A DNA stretch of 64,000 bases from Fusobacterium necrophorum subsp. necrophorum. GTDB lineage: Bacteria; Fusobacteriota; Fusobacteriia; Fusobacteriales; Fusobacteriaceae. The position numbers were made by a program, and so were the translations under genes. The notes beneath the pieces were generated by a model, which saw only the letters and a program-made list of their open reading frames with translations, was not told where the DNA came from and ran no database searches. Position 1 is the stretch's first letter, and each line of letters opens with the position of its first letter. The stretch is from positions 806,001 through 870,000 of the forward strand of contig NZ_CP034842.1 in assembly GCF_004006635.1 (NCBI RefSeq). The letters run 5' to 3'. Below, piece by piece: positions 46,161 to 56,821 of the stretch.

Positions 46161-48362
46161 ATGGAATATTATGCAAAACCGAATAAGACAATAGAGGAAC
46201 ACAATCAAGATTTACAGTGTGCAAGAGAGTTGCTGTGGAAATTAGGATATATCAAATCTCAGGAAGAAAATAAAATTGTTCATGAAGCAATTGAGCATCA
46301 TGATTTGGGAAAGAAAAATGAATATTTTCAATTAAGAGTTTTAAGTCAGAAAAAGAAAAAATTTAATCCTGAGATGGAAGTAGAACACAATGTTTTGTCT
46401 ATTTACATGATCAATCCTAAGAATTATTCGAAAGAAGAATATGAATCTATTTTATATGCTGTGCTATTCCATCATCATTATTCTGATGTAGTTGTGACAA
46501 TAGATGAGCGGAAAAAAGATATTGCGAGGTTATTGGAAGGATTTTCTTCTTATCGCTTGCCTATGGGGTTCAAAATTGCAAATTTACATACTTTAAAAAA
46601 TCAAAAATTATTGGGATTTTTAATGAAGTGTGACTATGCGGCAAGCGGAAATTATCAAATAGAGTATCCCAATGATTTTTTGGAAGAGAAATTGGAACGG
46701 TGGAGAACTTCTCACTCTGGATTTTCTTGGAATCCTTTGCAGGAGTTTTGTTATGAATACAGGATGGAAAATATTATAGCCATTGCGGATACCGGAATGG
46801 GAAAGACAGAGGCTGCATTACGATGGATTGGGAATGATAAAGCTTTTTTTACTTTACCAATTCGGACTGCTATCAATGCGATTTACGATAGAGTGTCTCG
46901 GGATATTTTACACTATGAAAATTTGGAAGAACGATTGTCTTTGTTACATTCTAGTGCCTTAGAGTACTACGCAAAGAATTTGAAGGATCATGAATTGGAT
47001 ATTTTTGACTATCATCATCGAGGGAAACACCTTTCCTTGCCTTTGACCATATGTACTGCAGATCAAATTTTTAATTTTGTGTTAAAGTATAAAGGCTATG
47101 AGATGAAGTTAGCAACCTTATCGTATTCCAAAATTGTTTTGGACGAAATTCAGATGTATGATCCCAATTTATTGGCAGCAATTATTTTAGGAATGAAGAC
47201 TATTTTAGAGTTAGGAGGAAAGATTGGAATTGTAACGGCAACGTTTCCTCCAATTGTGGAATATTTGATGAAAAAAGAAATTCCTGATTTTTCTTTTCAA
47301 AAAGAAGTTTTCACTTCGGAAGATAAAATACGACATCATGTGCTTACTTACGAAAAGAGAATGGGAGTGGACGAGATTACGGAATTATTCTTGAAAAATA
47401 GAGCATTGGGGAAGAGTAATAAAATTTTAGTGGTCTGTAATACGATTAAGGATGCCCAGAAACTTTATGAGCATTTATTAGAGAAGGAAGAATTGAAAGA
47501 GGCTCTTTTTATGTTACACTCAAGATTTATCAAAGAAGATCGTGCCAAGAAAGAAAAAGAAATTTTATCTTTTGGAAAAACAGATTACATAGGGGAAGGC
47601 ATTTGGATTTCTACACAGTTGGTTGAAGCATCCTTAGATATTGATTTTGACTACCTATTTACTGAATTACAGGATCTAAGTTCCTTATTTCAAAGATTTG
47701 GAAGATGCAATCGAAAAGGAACAAAAAGTGTTGAAGAAGCGAATTGCTTTGTTTATTTAGAAACAGAAGAGGGGTATTTAAAAGAAAAAGATAGCAGTTA
47801 TGGCTTTATTGATAAAGTTCTTCATACTTTGTCAAAAGAAGCTCTTATAGGGTATCATGGTCAGATTTCAGAAAAGAGAAAAATGAAATTAGTGGAAGAA
47901 TATCTAAGTTATGAAAAATTAGAAAATAGTTCTTTTTTGGATGAATTTGAAAAGGCGATAAAAGAGTATAGGAATGTTTTAAATGTTAATAAAAACGAAG
48001 TTAGTGATCTTACAAGATTACGAGATATTCAAAATACTACCATCATCCCCTTTCCTGTATTTCAAGAGTATGAAGAAGAAATTCGAGAGCTAGAAGAGAA
48101 ACTTCAAAAGGATGAAATTCCGAAAGAAGAAAAAATTCATTTGCGAGAAGAAATGTTAAAGTACACTGTTGATGTTCCTACTTACATGTTACGAGATTAT
48201 GAGAAAGCGTTGAAATCGGGGAATGTGGATTTTATGCCTGTGAGTCCTGTAAAAATTTCACAATATGATAAAATTGTAATTTTGGAATCTCTATATGATG
48301 AAATGCGAGGATTTCAAGCTAAGAAATTTATAGAAAAAAATATTACTTTTGAATTTATGTAA
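46161..48362 (+). CDS. cas3: CRISPR helicase-nuclease Cas3
   Basis: A 733-residue effector with N-terminal HD nuclease and C-terminal superfamily 2 helicase. HD residues are in IEHHDLGKKNEY near residue 46 and FHHHYSD near residue 104. The helicase motifs are IADTGMGKTEAALRW near residue 210, LDEIQMYDP (a DExH variant, near residue 330), and QRFGRCNRKG near residue 513. Of two adjacent ATG codons (46158, 46161) the second is better spaced from GGAGAGG. All motifs appear intact. Confidence 0.94.
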   Translation: MEYYAKPNKTIEEHNQDLQCARELLWKLGYIKSQEENKIVHEAIEHHDLGKKNEYFQLRVLSQKKKKFNPEMEVEHNVLSIYMINPKNYSKEEYESILYAVLFHHHYSDVVVTIDERKKDIARLLEGFSSYRLPMGFKIANLHTLKNQKLLGFLMKCDYAASGNYQIEYPNDFLEEKLERWRTSHSGFSWNPLQEFCYEYRMENIIAIADTGMGKTEAALRWIGNDKAFFTLPIRTAINAIYDRVSRDILHYENLEERLSLLHSSALEYYAKNLKDHELDIFDYHHRGKHLSLPLTICTADQIFNFVLKYKGYEMKLATLSYSKIVLDEIQMYDPNLLAAIILGMKTILELGGKIGIVTATFPPIVEYLMKKEIPDFSFQKEVFTSEDKIRHHVLTYEKRMGVDEITELFLKNRALGKSNKILVVCNTIKDAQKLYEHLLEKEELKEALFMLHSRFIKEDRAKKEKEILSFGKTDYIGEGIWISTQLVEASLDIDFDYLFTELQDLSSLFQRFGRCNRKGTKSVEEANCFVYLETEEGYLKEKDSSYGFIDKVLHTLSKEALIGYHGQISEKRKMKLVEEYLSYEKLENSSFLDEFEKAIKEYRNVLNVNKNEVSDLTRLRDIQNTTIIPFPVFQEYEEEIRELEEKLQKDEIPKEEKIHLREEMLKYTVDVPTYMLRDYEKALKSGNVDFMPVSPVKISQYDKIVILESLYDEMRGFQAKKFIEKNITFEFM

Positions 48363-48382
48363 AATATAAGGAAGGATAGGCT

Positions 48383-48877
48383 ATGAAAAAAGAAATTACC
48401 GGAATTATGGTCTATTATTATGTCGTTTGTCAGAGAAAGTTATGGTATTTTCTTCATGAAATTCAGTTAGAAGCAGATAACTCCAATGTTATTTTAGGGA
48501 GACTTTTAGAGGAAAATACTTATACTAGAGATGAAAAGAAAATTGCAATTGATGGTGTTATTAATATTGATTTTTTTAGAGCAAAAAAGATATTACATGA
48601 GATTAAAAAAAGTAAGGTAATGGAAGAAGCATCGATTTTACAGGTTCAATATTATCTGTACTATTTAGAGAAAAAAGGATTGACAGGAATGAAAGGAATT
48701 TTGGATTATCCCTTGTTGAAACAAAAAGTGGAAGTGGAATTAACAGAGATAGATAGGAAAAATCTTGAGAAGATTTTGTCCGAGATAGAGAAGATTATGA
48801 AATCCAGTATTCCTCCTGATTTGGAAAAGAAATCAATTTGTAAGAAGTGTGCTTATTTTGATTTATGTTTTGTATAA
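48383..48877 (+). CDS. cas4: CRISPR adaptation exonuclease Cas4
   Basis: A 164-residue RecB-like Fe-S protein used to trim prespacers and select the PAM. The cluster cysteines are Cys at YVVCQRKLWYF (residue 15) and the C-terminal CKKCAYFDLC. The nuclease core has GRLLEENTY and MKGILDYPLLKQ. It is the typical Cas4-1-2 cassette start. Confidence 0.93.
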   Translation: MKKEITGIMVYYYVVCQRKLWYFLHEIQLEADNSNVILGRLLEENTYTRDEKKIAIDGVINIDFFRAKKILHEIKKSKVMEEASILQVQYYLYYLEKKGLTGMKGILDYPLLKQKVEVELTEIDRKNLEKILSEIEKIMKSSIPPDLEKKSICKKCAYFDLCFV

Positions 48878-48887
48878 GGGAGAGAGG

Positions 48888-49880
48888 ATGAAACGCAGTT
48901 ATTTTTTGTATTCCAATGGGACTCTGAAACGGAAAGACAATACCATCACTTTTATCAATGAAAAAGAAGAGAAAAAAGATATTCCCATTGAAATGATAGA
49001 TGATTTTTACATTATGTCGGAGATGAATTTTAATACAAAATTTATCAATTATATTTCTCAATTTGGGATTCCTATTCATTTTTTCAATTATTATACTTTT
49101 TATACTGGAAGTTTTTATCCAAGAGAAACAATGGTTTCAGGGCAGCTATTAGTAAAACAGGTAGAACATTATTTAAATGAAGAGAAAAGAATTGAGATTG
49201 CAAGAGAATTTATTGAAGGAGCCTCTTTTAATATCTATCGAAATTTAAGATATTATAACGGAAGAGGAAAAGATGTTTCAACATACATGCATCAAATTGA
49301 GGAATTGCGAAAGCAGCTTCCAAATGTAACCAAAGTGGATGAATTGATGGGATATGAGGGAAATATCAGAAAAATTTATTATGAAGCATGGAATATTATT
49401 ATCAATCAAGATATTCAATTTGAGAAGAGAGTGAAAAATCCTCCCGATAATATGATTAATTCTTTGATTTCTTTTGTAAATACACTATTTTACACAAAAG
49501 TTTTGGGAGAAATTTATAAAACTCAATTAAATTCTACAATTAGTTATTTACATCAGCCAAGCACAAAGAGATTTTCTCTTTCCTTAGATATTTCAGAGAT
49601 TTTTAAGCCTTTAATTGTAGATCGCTTAATATTTTCCTTATTGAATAAGAAGCAAATTACAGAGAAAAGCTTTGTCAAAGATTTTGAGTATTTAAGACTG
49701 AAAGAAGATGCTTCCAAACTAATTGTTCAAGAATTAGAAGAACGATTGAAGCAAGTGATTCAGCATAAAGATTTGAACCGGAAAGTTTCCTATCAATATT
49801 TGATTCGTTTGGAATGTTATAAATTGATTAAGCATTTATTGGGTGAAAAGAAGTACTTGTCTTTCCAAATGTGGTGGTGA
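48888..49880 (+). CDS. cas1: CRISPR integrase Cas1 (type I-B)
   Basis: A 330-residue integrase starting MKRSYFLYSNGTLKRKDNTI. Metal-binding residues are expected in LMGYEGNIRKIYYEAWN (Glu, near residue 155), in the YLHQPSTKRFSLSLDIS His/Asp region (near residue 222-235) and in EIFKPLIVDRL. ATG 48888 follows AAGGGAGAGAGG; a reading from 48849 lies inside cas4. Confidence 0.96.
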   Translation: MKRSYFLYSNGTLKRKDNTITFINEKEEKKDIPIEMIDDFYIMSEMNFNTKFINYISQFGIPIHFFNYYTFYTGSFYPRETMVSGQLLVKQVEHYLNEEKRIEIAREFIEGASFNIYRNLRYYNGRGKDVSTYMHQIEELRKQLPNVTKVDELMGYEGNIRKIYYEAWNIIINQDIQFEKRVKNPPDNMINSLISFVNTLFYTKVLGEIYKTQLNSTISYLHQPSTKRFSLSLDISEIFKPLIVDRLIFSLLNKKQITEKSFVKDFEYLRLKEDASKLIVQELEERLKQVIQHKDLNRKVSYQYLIRLECYKLIKHLLGEKKYLSFQMWW

Positions 49881-49886
49881 TAAAAT

Positions 49887-50165
49887 ATGTATGTAGTAGT
49901 TGTATATGATATCTCTTTAGATGAGAAAGGGACTTATCATTGGAAAAAAATTTTTCAAATTTGCAAACGATATTTGCATCATATTCAAAACTCTGTGTTT
50001 GAAGGAGAACTATCGGAAGTGGATATTGAGAGATTAAAATATGAAGTATCTAATTATATTAGAGATAATCTAGATTCTTTTATTATTTTTAAATCTCGGA
50101 ATGAGAGATGGATGGAAAAAGAAATGTTAGGAATACAAGAAGACAAAACAGATAATTTTCTGTAG
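49887..50165 (+). CDS. cas2: CRISPR adaptation protein Cas2
   Basis: A 92-residue ferredoxin-like protein: MYVVVVYDISLDEKGTYHWKK has the conserved strand and Asp, and HIQNSVFEGELSEVDIERL is the family signature. It bridges two Cas1 dimers during spacer integration. It starts 6 bases after cas1. Confidence 0.95.
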   Translation: MYVVVVYDISLDEKGTYHWKKIFQICKRYLHHIQNSVFEGELSEVDIERLKYEVSNYIRDNLDSFIIFKSRNERWMEKEMLGIQEDKTDNFL

Positions 50166-50362
50166 ATATTTTCATTGTCGACCTCTCATAAGGTAAAAAT
50201 CTCAGGACATTGACAAAAGAATAAAAGAACTTGATTTTCCAAGAAAAAAAGTAAAGATAGAAAAATAAAAAAGGGTTTTCTTTTAATTTTTTTTATAAAA
50301 TAACTTTATCGACAATTATAGTCAAAAAAAGTTATAGATAGCAATGTATTTTAAAGTCTCGT
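50166..50362 (+). promoter_or_regulatory. CRISPR leader
   Basis: A 197-base AT-rich noncoding stretch between cas2 and the first repeat, placed where spacers are acquired and from where the array is transcribed. Repeats adjoining it are perfect, whereas those at the far end are degenerate, which supports leader polarity. Confidence 0.8.
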
Positions 50363-53300
50363 ATTAGAGTATTACTAAAGTAGAATGTAAATGAAAAACA
50401 ACACTATGCAATGCTATTTTATCAGAAAATTAGAGTATTACTAAAGTAGAATGTAAATGCAATTCTTTCAACACCTTACAATACAAAAGTTAAATTAGAG
50501 TATTACTAAAGTAGAATGTAAATCTTGTCCCGGAGTTCCTGCTTGGTTTAAAAATTCCATATTAGAGTATTACTAAAGTAGAATGTAAATATTAGAAAAA
50601 GGAGATGTTGAGAATGAAACAAAGAGAATTAGAGTATTACTAAAGTAGAATGTAAATAGCAATGCTTATTTGATGATACATAGAGTAAGCTGCGATTAGA
50701 GTATTACTAAAGTAGAATGTAAATTAAAATGTAATTGGTAAATTTTCAAAATCATATTTTATTAGAGTATTACTAAAGTAGAATGTAAATTTTTTCTTTA
50801 CAATAATTTCATCTGTAAAACGATTTCATTAGAGTATTACTAAAGTAGAATGTAAATCTAGTTCGTTGATAACATACTTTCTGTCCTCTCCTATTAGAGT
50901 ATTACTAAAGTAGAATGTAAATTCCTTACAGGTATGAATGAGTACTACATTTTAAACTTATTAGAGTATTACTAAAGTAGAATGTAAATTAAAAACAGCA
51001 ATATTTTCTGTTTGGGAAGTTTTGATTAGAGTATTACTAAAGTAGAATGTAAATAGTCTTTTAATGTCTTCATTTCCCCCGCTCATGATTATTAGAGTAT
51101 TACTAAAGTAGAATGTAAATGAAGAAAAATTATTGTAGATGATTTCAGAAGAAAAAATTAGAGTATTACTAAAGTAGAATGTAAATTTTTCTTGGATATG
51201 AAAAGTCAATTCTTAATACTCATTAGAGTATTACTAAAGTAGAATGTAAATAATAACAAAATAAGTATAAGTTCAATATCAACGTCAATTAGAGTATTAC
51301 TAAAGTAGAATGTAAATTGAGAAGAAATATCTCTTATTTCAGGATTTAATTTTTATTAGAGTATTACTAAAGTAGAATGTAAATTTTCTTTAAATTGATA
51401 TGCTGTATGTTCCCTAGTTTATTAGAGTATTACTAAAGTAGAATGTAAATAGTTAAATTCAAGATATTTTTTATAGTGCCTTTAGATTAGAGTATTACTA
51501 AAGTAGAATGTAAATATTCTTTCCTTCGAATAAGCTATAGCATTATCATCTATTAGAGTATTACTAAAGTAGAATGTAAATATCAATAATGGATTTCGTA
51601 GAACTCGAAATAACAAGATTAGAGTATTACTAAAGTAGAATGTAAATTGCAGCAATACATGACAGGATTTTCAATCATAGATAATTAGAGTATTACTAAA
51701 GTAGAATGTAAATAATAACGAAGACGATTTATTTCTTGAGGGACTTCTAAATTAGAGTATTACTAAAGTAGAATGTAAATATGCTTGATCGAAATCTACT
51801 ATGTCCTCTTCTCTTATTAGAGTATTACTAAAGTAGAATGTAAATATTATATGATGCATTAGAATCAAGAATAAGTAGACTAATTAGAGTATTACTAAAG
51901 TAGAATGTAAATGCTTTTATAATGGGGTTAGAAGATGAATACAACAACATTAGAGTATTACTAAAGTAGAATGTAAATGTAAAAGATATTTTAAAATTAG
52001 TTTTGAAAAAATTATTAGAGTATTACTAAAGTAGAATGTAAATAATGTAAAGTTCTACATTTTCTTCAAGCAAATCCATATTAGAGTATTACTAAAGTAG
52101 AATGTAAATGCGGAATTAGTTGGAATCGCAAAAGGCATAGGAAGATATTAGAGTATTACTAAAGTAGAATGTAAATTCTTCTTTAATGTCTGGCGGAAGC
52201 GGAGCTTTATCATTAGAGTATTACTAAAGTAGAATGTAAATAAAAAATACCCTATTTTTTATATTGGTATTAAAGTGATTAGAGTATTACTAAAGTAGAA
52301 TGTAAATTCTGTTGTTTGGGATGCCCACTATCAACAAACTAGATTAGAGTATTACTAAAGTAGAATGTAAATGATGCACTTTTAAGGTTAAGAGGAGCAA
52401 TCAATCCATTAGAGTATTACTAAAGTAGAATGTAAATCAGGAAGTTTTAAATTCAATATTCAGTCAAGAAAAATATTAGAGTATTACTAAAGTAGAATGT
52501 AAATAGCAGGATTTAGGTGTAGTTGGAGATGATGTTACGCATTAGAGTATTACTAAAGTAGAATGTAAATAGCTTTACTCTTACCGCACAAGATAGACAC
52601 GGAGTAAATTAGAGTATTACTAAGTAGAATGTAAATAAGTTCTAAAGTTTGAAATACCGACCTTTAATTTTTTATTAGAGTATTACTAAAGTAGAATGTA
52701 AATTTTAGAAATGTTCCCGCACCTGCGTAAATTAAATATAATTAGAGTATTACTAAAGTAGAATGTAAATGCCGAGAACGACGGGAGAGGTTAGAAAGGC
52801 TTACCGTATTAGAGTATTACTAAAGTAGAATGTAAATAGAATAACAGATAAGATTAAAACTACAAAAATAAAAATTAGAGTATTACTAAAGTAGAATGTA
52901 AATACTCTATTTGTACCAAAATCTATATTGTACCCAATAAATTAGAGTATTACTAAAGTAGAATGTAAATCAGGAATTTGGGGGGCTGTAGCAGGTCTAG
53001 GATTAAGATTAGAGTATTACTAAAGTAGAATGTAAATATGTGAATGTCAGATAAACATAAAATAGCTTTATTTGATTAGAGTATTACTAAAGTAGAATGT
53101 AAATGCAACTTCTTGTGTACTTTTTAGCAAAGGGTTACCTATTAGAGTATTACTAAAGTAGAATGTAAATAACTTGGGGATGTGCGAGGAGAGGGAGAAG
53201 TATCAATTAGAGTATTACTAAAGTAGAATGTAAATATTAACAGTAAACAAAGTTTAGCAAGTATGACACCATTAGAGTATTACTAAAGTAGAATGTAAAT

Positions 53301-54494
53301 GTTACTAAAATTGGAAATACATATACGATAAAAAAATTAGAGTATTACTAAAGTAGAATGTAAATATACTTCCATAAATTTTAATGTTTTCTATGAGGTA
53401 GTATTAGAGTATTACTAAAGTAGAATGTAAATACCGGTTATGGCTGCAAGCCAAAGACAAGCTTCTTTCATTAGAGTATTACTAAAGTAGAATGTAAATG
53501 TTACAGTCCAATATTTTATGGAAGTTTCTAATTTTATTAGAGTATTACTAAAGTAGAATGTAAATTTTTCAATGGCTGCATTATTTTTCACATAGTCCCA
53601 TATTAGAGTATTACTAAAGTAGAATGTAAATGAGCGAAGACAAAACTTAGGCTATCAATTAAATGCATTAGAGTATTACTAAAGTAGAATGTAAATTAAG
53701 TATATAGAAGAACACTGTTTAATACATAGTGTATTAGAAGTATTACTAAAGTAGAATGTAAATTAACTTATGCTGCCATTCCTATTTTTAGAGCGATATC
53801 ATTAGAGTATTACTAAAGTAGAATGTAAATATTTCTGCTAGATTTTCAACTATGCTAATTCCTTCTATTAGAGTATTACTAAAGTAGAATGTAAATGAGA
53901 ATAGATAAATATCAAAGTTACTACAGAAAAAATTAGAGTATTACTAAAGTAGAATGTAAATCGAATGTAGATACAAGGGAGAATACGACAGACACCCATT
54001 AGAGTATTACTAAAGTAGAATGTAAATCAAGAAGAAATAAGAACAGAATTACTTCCTGTTCATTAGAGTATTACTAAAGTAGAATGTAAATGGCTTAATA
54101 GAAGAATATGATATTATAATACTGTCAGAATTAGAGTATTACTAAAGTAGAATGTAAATAGTGGGAGAACGCGGAACGGGAAAAACCAGTGTTGCTAATT
54201 AGAGTATTACTAAAGTAGAATGTAAATATATATACACCATTTGCATAGATTTTCATCTGCATAATTAGAGTATTACTAAAGTAGAATGTAAATAGTATCG
54301 TTCAATGGATTTTGGGAGTTTGCGGAACAAATTAGAGTATTACTAGAGTAGAATGTAAATTCGTACAAACCCTTAACTGCATTTGTAACCTCTAAAATTA
54401 GAGTATTACTAGAGTAGAATGTAAATAAAGGTCGGTATATAGTAGGGTATCAAGATGGAGAAATATTAGAGTATTACTAGAGTAGAGTGCAAAT
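50363..54494 (+). CRISPR. CRISPR array, 63 repeats and 62 spacers
   Basis: The 30-base repeat ATTAGAGTATTACTAAAGTA continuing GAATGTAAAT recurs 63 times by hand count, with spacers mostly 34-38 bases. The first repeat is 50363-50392, the last 54465-54494. Repeat 35 (52608-52636) lacks one A. Repeat 52 (53733-53763) has one extra A. The last three (54331, 54397, 54465) change AAAG to AGAG, and the final one has two further changes. No two spacers looked alike on reading. The orientation is from the cas2-proximal leader rightward, giving an 8-base ATGTAAAT handle. Confidence 0.98.
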
Positions 54495-54619
54495 GTTAAA
54501 AATTCTTAGATGAAGAAATCAGGAAAAATGAATGATTTATTGAGATAAATGTAATATAATCTCTTAAAAAATAAATTCATGTATAAAATTTCAAAAAAGT
54601 ATATTTTTATGAATTATCG

Positions 54620-54628
54620 TGATATAAT
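54620..54628 (+). promoter_or_regulatory. Extended -10 promoter of the kinase pair
   Basis: TGATATAAT, with a second TATAAT at 54555-54560 further upstream. It starts 36 bases before the small gene at 54664. Confidence 0.55.
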
Positions 54629-54663
54629 TGAAATAAAAATTGGAGAAGAGAAAGGAGGTTTTT

Positions 54664-54927
54664 GTGAATACGAAAGAAGATTTTAATAAAAGCAGAGCAG
54701 CTCAAGAATTGTGGTTAAGTAAAAAAAATTGGAAAGAAAAAATAGAACATATAAAAATTCCTAGTTATTTAAAAGATGACTTAGAAGAATATTTCAAATA
54801 TATAAAAGAAGGGAATAATATTATGTATTCAGCAGTAATCGATAATGTGATTGCAAGTATAAATGTTGCAGAACAAGAAAAGGATTTGACTTCTGAAGAA
54901 GCTAAATATATTAGAAAAATATTATAG
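54664..54927 (+). CDS. Small acidic/basic partner of the HipA-like kinase
   Basis: An 87-residue protein (MNTKEDFNKSRAAQELWLSK, ending AKYIRKIL) with predicted helices and no signal peptide. GTG 54664 is preferred because AAAGGAGG ends 5 bases before it; a TTG at 54640 precedes that site. I do not recognise a DNA-binding motif of the HipB type. Its stop is 9 bases before the kinase gene, so the two are co-transcribed; an antitoxin-like or accessory role is inferred only from this pairing. Confidence 0.65.
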   Translation: MNTKEDFNKSRAAQELWLSKKNWKEKIEHIKIPSYLKDDLEEYFKYIKEGNNIMYSAVIDNVIASINVAEQEKDLTSEEAKYIRKIL

Positions 54928-54936
54928 GAGTATATT

Positions 54937-55827
54937 ATGATTCAATTTAATGAATGCGAGAAAAACTTATTTCGAGGATATGATGGAGCAAATGGAGAAA
55001 AAATTTCTATTTATTACAATGAAAAAGTGTATATGTTAAAATTTCCTTCTTTAAATCCTAATACAAATGAAGAAACAACATCAAGCATACATGAGCATAT
55101 TGCTTGTGTAATAGCCAAAGAATTAGGTTTAAATAGCCAAAATACTATATTAGGAAAATACAATGATAAAGTTGTTGTTGCCTGTGAGGATTTCGAAGTA
55201 GATGGGTTTAAATTATTAAATTTTACTTCTGTAAAAAATAGTCTAATTGATAGCAAAAGATTGGGAAGAGGATTGGAATTAGATTCCATATTATATACTA
55301 TTGAAAATCAGGAATATGTTGATAAAAAAGAATTAAAAACCTTTTTTGGGGATATGTTTATTTTAGACAGTTTAACCGCAAACGGAGATAGACATAATGG
55401 AAATTGGGGAATTTTAACAAATGAAAAAGAAAGAATATGTAAAATAGCTCCCATATATGACTGTGGTTCCTCTTTTCATACACATTTTAACGAAAAAGAA
55501 ATGGAAAATATTATGTATAGGAATCCAAATACTTTAAATAATTTGGTTATGGGAAATCCTCGTTCCGCTATTCAAGTAAAAAATAAAGGAATAAACTATT
55601 ATAATTTTTTAACACAAACAGATAATGCAGACTGTTTAAGTTCTTTAAAAAAAATAACCGCTAGAATAGACTTGGAAAAAATAAATAAAATGATAATGAA
55701 AATTCCATATATCAGTGATACTCATAAAAAATTTATTTCTACTATTTTAAAAGAAAGGAAAGGAAAAATTTTAGAGAAAGCCTTAGAGCTTAATGAAAAC
55801 ATAGAAAAAAGTAAGAAAAATTCTTGA
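54937..55827 (+). CDS. HipA-like/CtkA-like Ser/Thr protein kinase
   Basis: A 296-residue kinase of the HipA fold. The catalytic loop is TANGDRHNGNWGIL with DRH at about residues 151-153, and the metal-binding loop is APIYDCGSS near residues 172-179. The usual ATP-binding Lys could be in YMLKFPS near residue 35. The HipA N-terminal subdomain is reduced, as in single-domain CtkA-like kinases. It sits directly downstream of the CRISPR array with a small upstream gene, which fits a two-gene toxin-antitoxin or abortive-defence unit, but the substrate is unknown. Confidence 0.82.
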   Translation: MIQFNECEKNLFRGYDGANGEKISIYYNEKVYMLKFPSLNPNTNEETTSSIHEHIACVIAKELGLNSQNTILGKYNDKVVVACEDFEVDGFKLLNFTSVKNSLIDSKRLGRGLELDSILYTIENQEYVDKKELKTFFGDMFILDSLTANGDRHNGNWGILTNEKERICKIAPIYDCGSSFHTHFNEKEMENIMYRNPNTLNNLVMGNPRSAIQVKNKGINYYNFLTQTDNADCLSSLKKITARIDLEKINKMIMKIPYISDTHKKFISTILKERKGKILEKALELNENIEKSKKNS

Positions 55828-55965
55828 GGGAAAAAATAGAAAAGAGTCGAGAGTATTTTTTGTAATTTCGCTATTATGTATTTTTTTGACAGAAAGCTCA
55901 AAAAAATATTAGAAGAAGACCAAATACTATATAAAGAAAAATTTTTATAAACTTTATTAGAGCGT

Positions 55966-56820
55966 GTCTACGCAATCCTTTACAAAGTGTAAAAACTGTG
56001 AGATAATCATATAAAACAGAGGAGGTTTGATACAATGGAACAACTACAAAATAGGCATGATTTAACCGATGCACAGTGGAATAGAATTGAACCGATTATC
56101 AAACAGCACTTAAATAAACGTGGCGGTTCAAATGCCATGACAACAGGGTGTTTGTCAACGCCTGCCTATGGATCGTAAGAACCGGTTCCCCTTGGAGAGA
56201 TCTCCCCCCTCAATACGGCAAGTTCAATGCGGTCCATCGTAGATATAAACGATGGTGCGACAACCACATTTGGGAATATATCCTTGCAGAACTCATAACG
56301 GAACCCGACTATGAATGGCTGATGATCGATGCCTCCCATTGTAAAGTTCCCCCTCATGCTTGCGGAGCAAAGGGAGGAAACGAAGCGATAGGAAGGACAA
56401 AAGGGGGCTCAATACCAAGATTCACCTTGCAGTGGATGCGCATGGTATGCCACTGCGAACTCTTGTCACAGAGGGTACAAGAACAGATTGCAAAATGGCA
56501 ATCGAGTTGATCGAAGGAATGCCTGTGGAACACCTGAGGGCGGATCGAGCTTATGACACAAATGCCCTTGTGGAGTACCTACATCAACAGGAGGCTCAAG
56601 CGGTCATTCCTCCGAAGAGAAATCGAACGACCAAACGGGAGTACGATAAGGCTCTTTATGAGTATCGCCATCTTGTTGAGAACACCTTTTTGAAGCTAAA
56701 GCAATTCCGAGGGATCGCTACCCGTTATGCAAAGAGCGTTTCCTGCTTTGTTGGAGCAATTCATTTGGCATCAATCGTTTTATGGTTAAGATGCCTTGTT
56801 TAATTTGTGTAGACACACTC
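55966..56820 (+). mobile_element. IS5-family (IS427-like) insertion element, damaged
   Basis: Terminal inverted repeats are GAGCGTGTCTAC at the left (55968-55979) and GTAGACACACTC at the right (56809-56820), with TTA/TAA at the junctions. The interior is visibly richer in G and C than all surrounding DNA, indicating a foreign donor. Its right end interrupts a tnpB copy; its left flank is unrelated to tnpB. Confidence 0.85.
56035..56803 (+). pseudogene. IS5-family transposase, frameshifted
   Basis: The N-terminus (MEQLQNRHDLTDAQWNRIEP) runs to GGSNAMTTG and stops at about 56178; one missing base near 56137 explains why the family sequence continues in another frame as VNACLWIVRTGSPWRDLPPQ. 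A second shift occurs at CAAAAGGGGGCTC near 56398, where IS427-type elements use programmed frameshifting, before LNTKIHLAVDAHGMPLRTLV. The DDE residues lie in MIDASHCKV, LRADRAYDT and LVENTFLKLKQFR. The first lesion should inactivate it. Confidence 0.85.
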
Positions 56821-56821
56821 T

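Noticed and set aside
50961..51209. Open frame on the - strand inside the CRISPR array
   Set aside because: It consists of repeats and spacers read in one frame and has no ribosome binding site.
54397..54663. CreTA-like CRISPR-regulated toxin-antitoxin using the degenerate trailer repeats
   Set aside because: I found no partial match between the last spacers and the promoter of the kinase pair; degeneracy at the trailer end is common.
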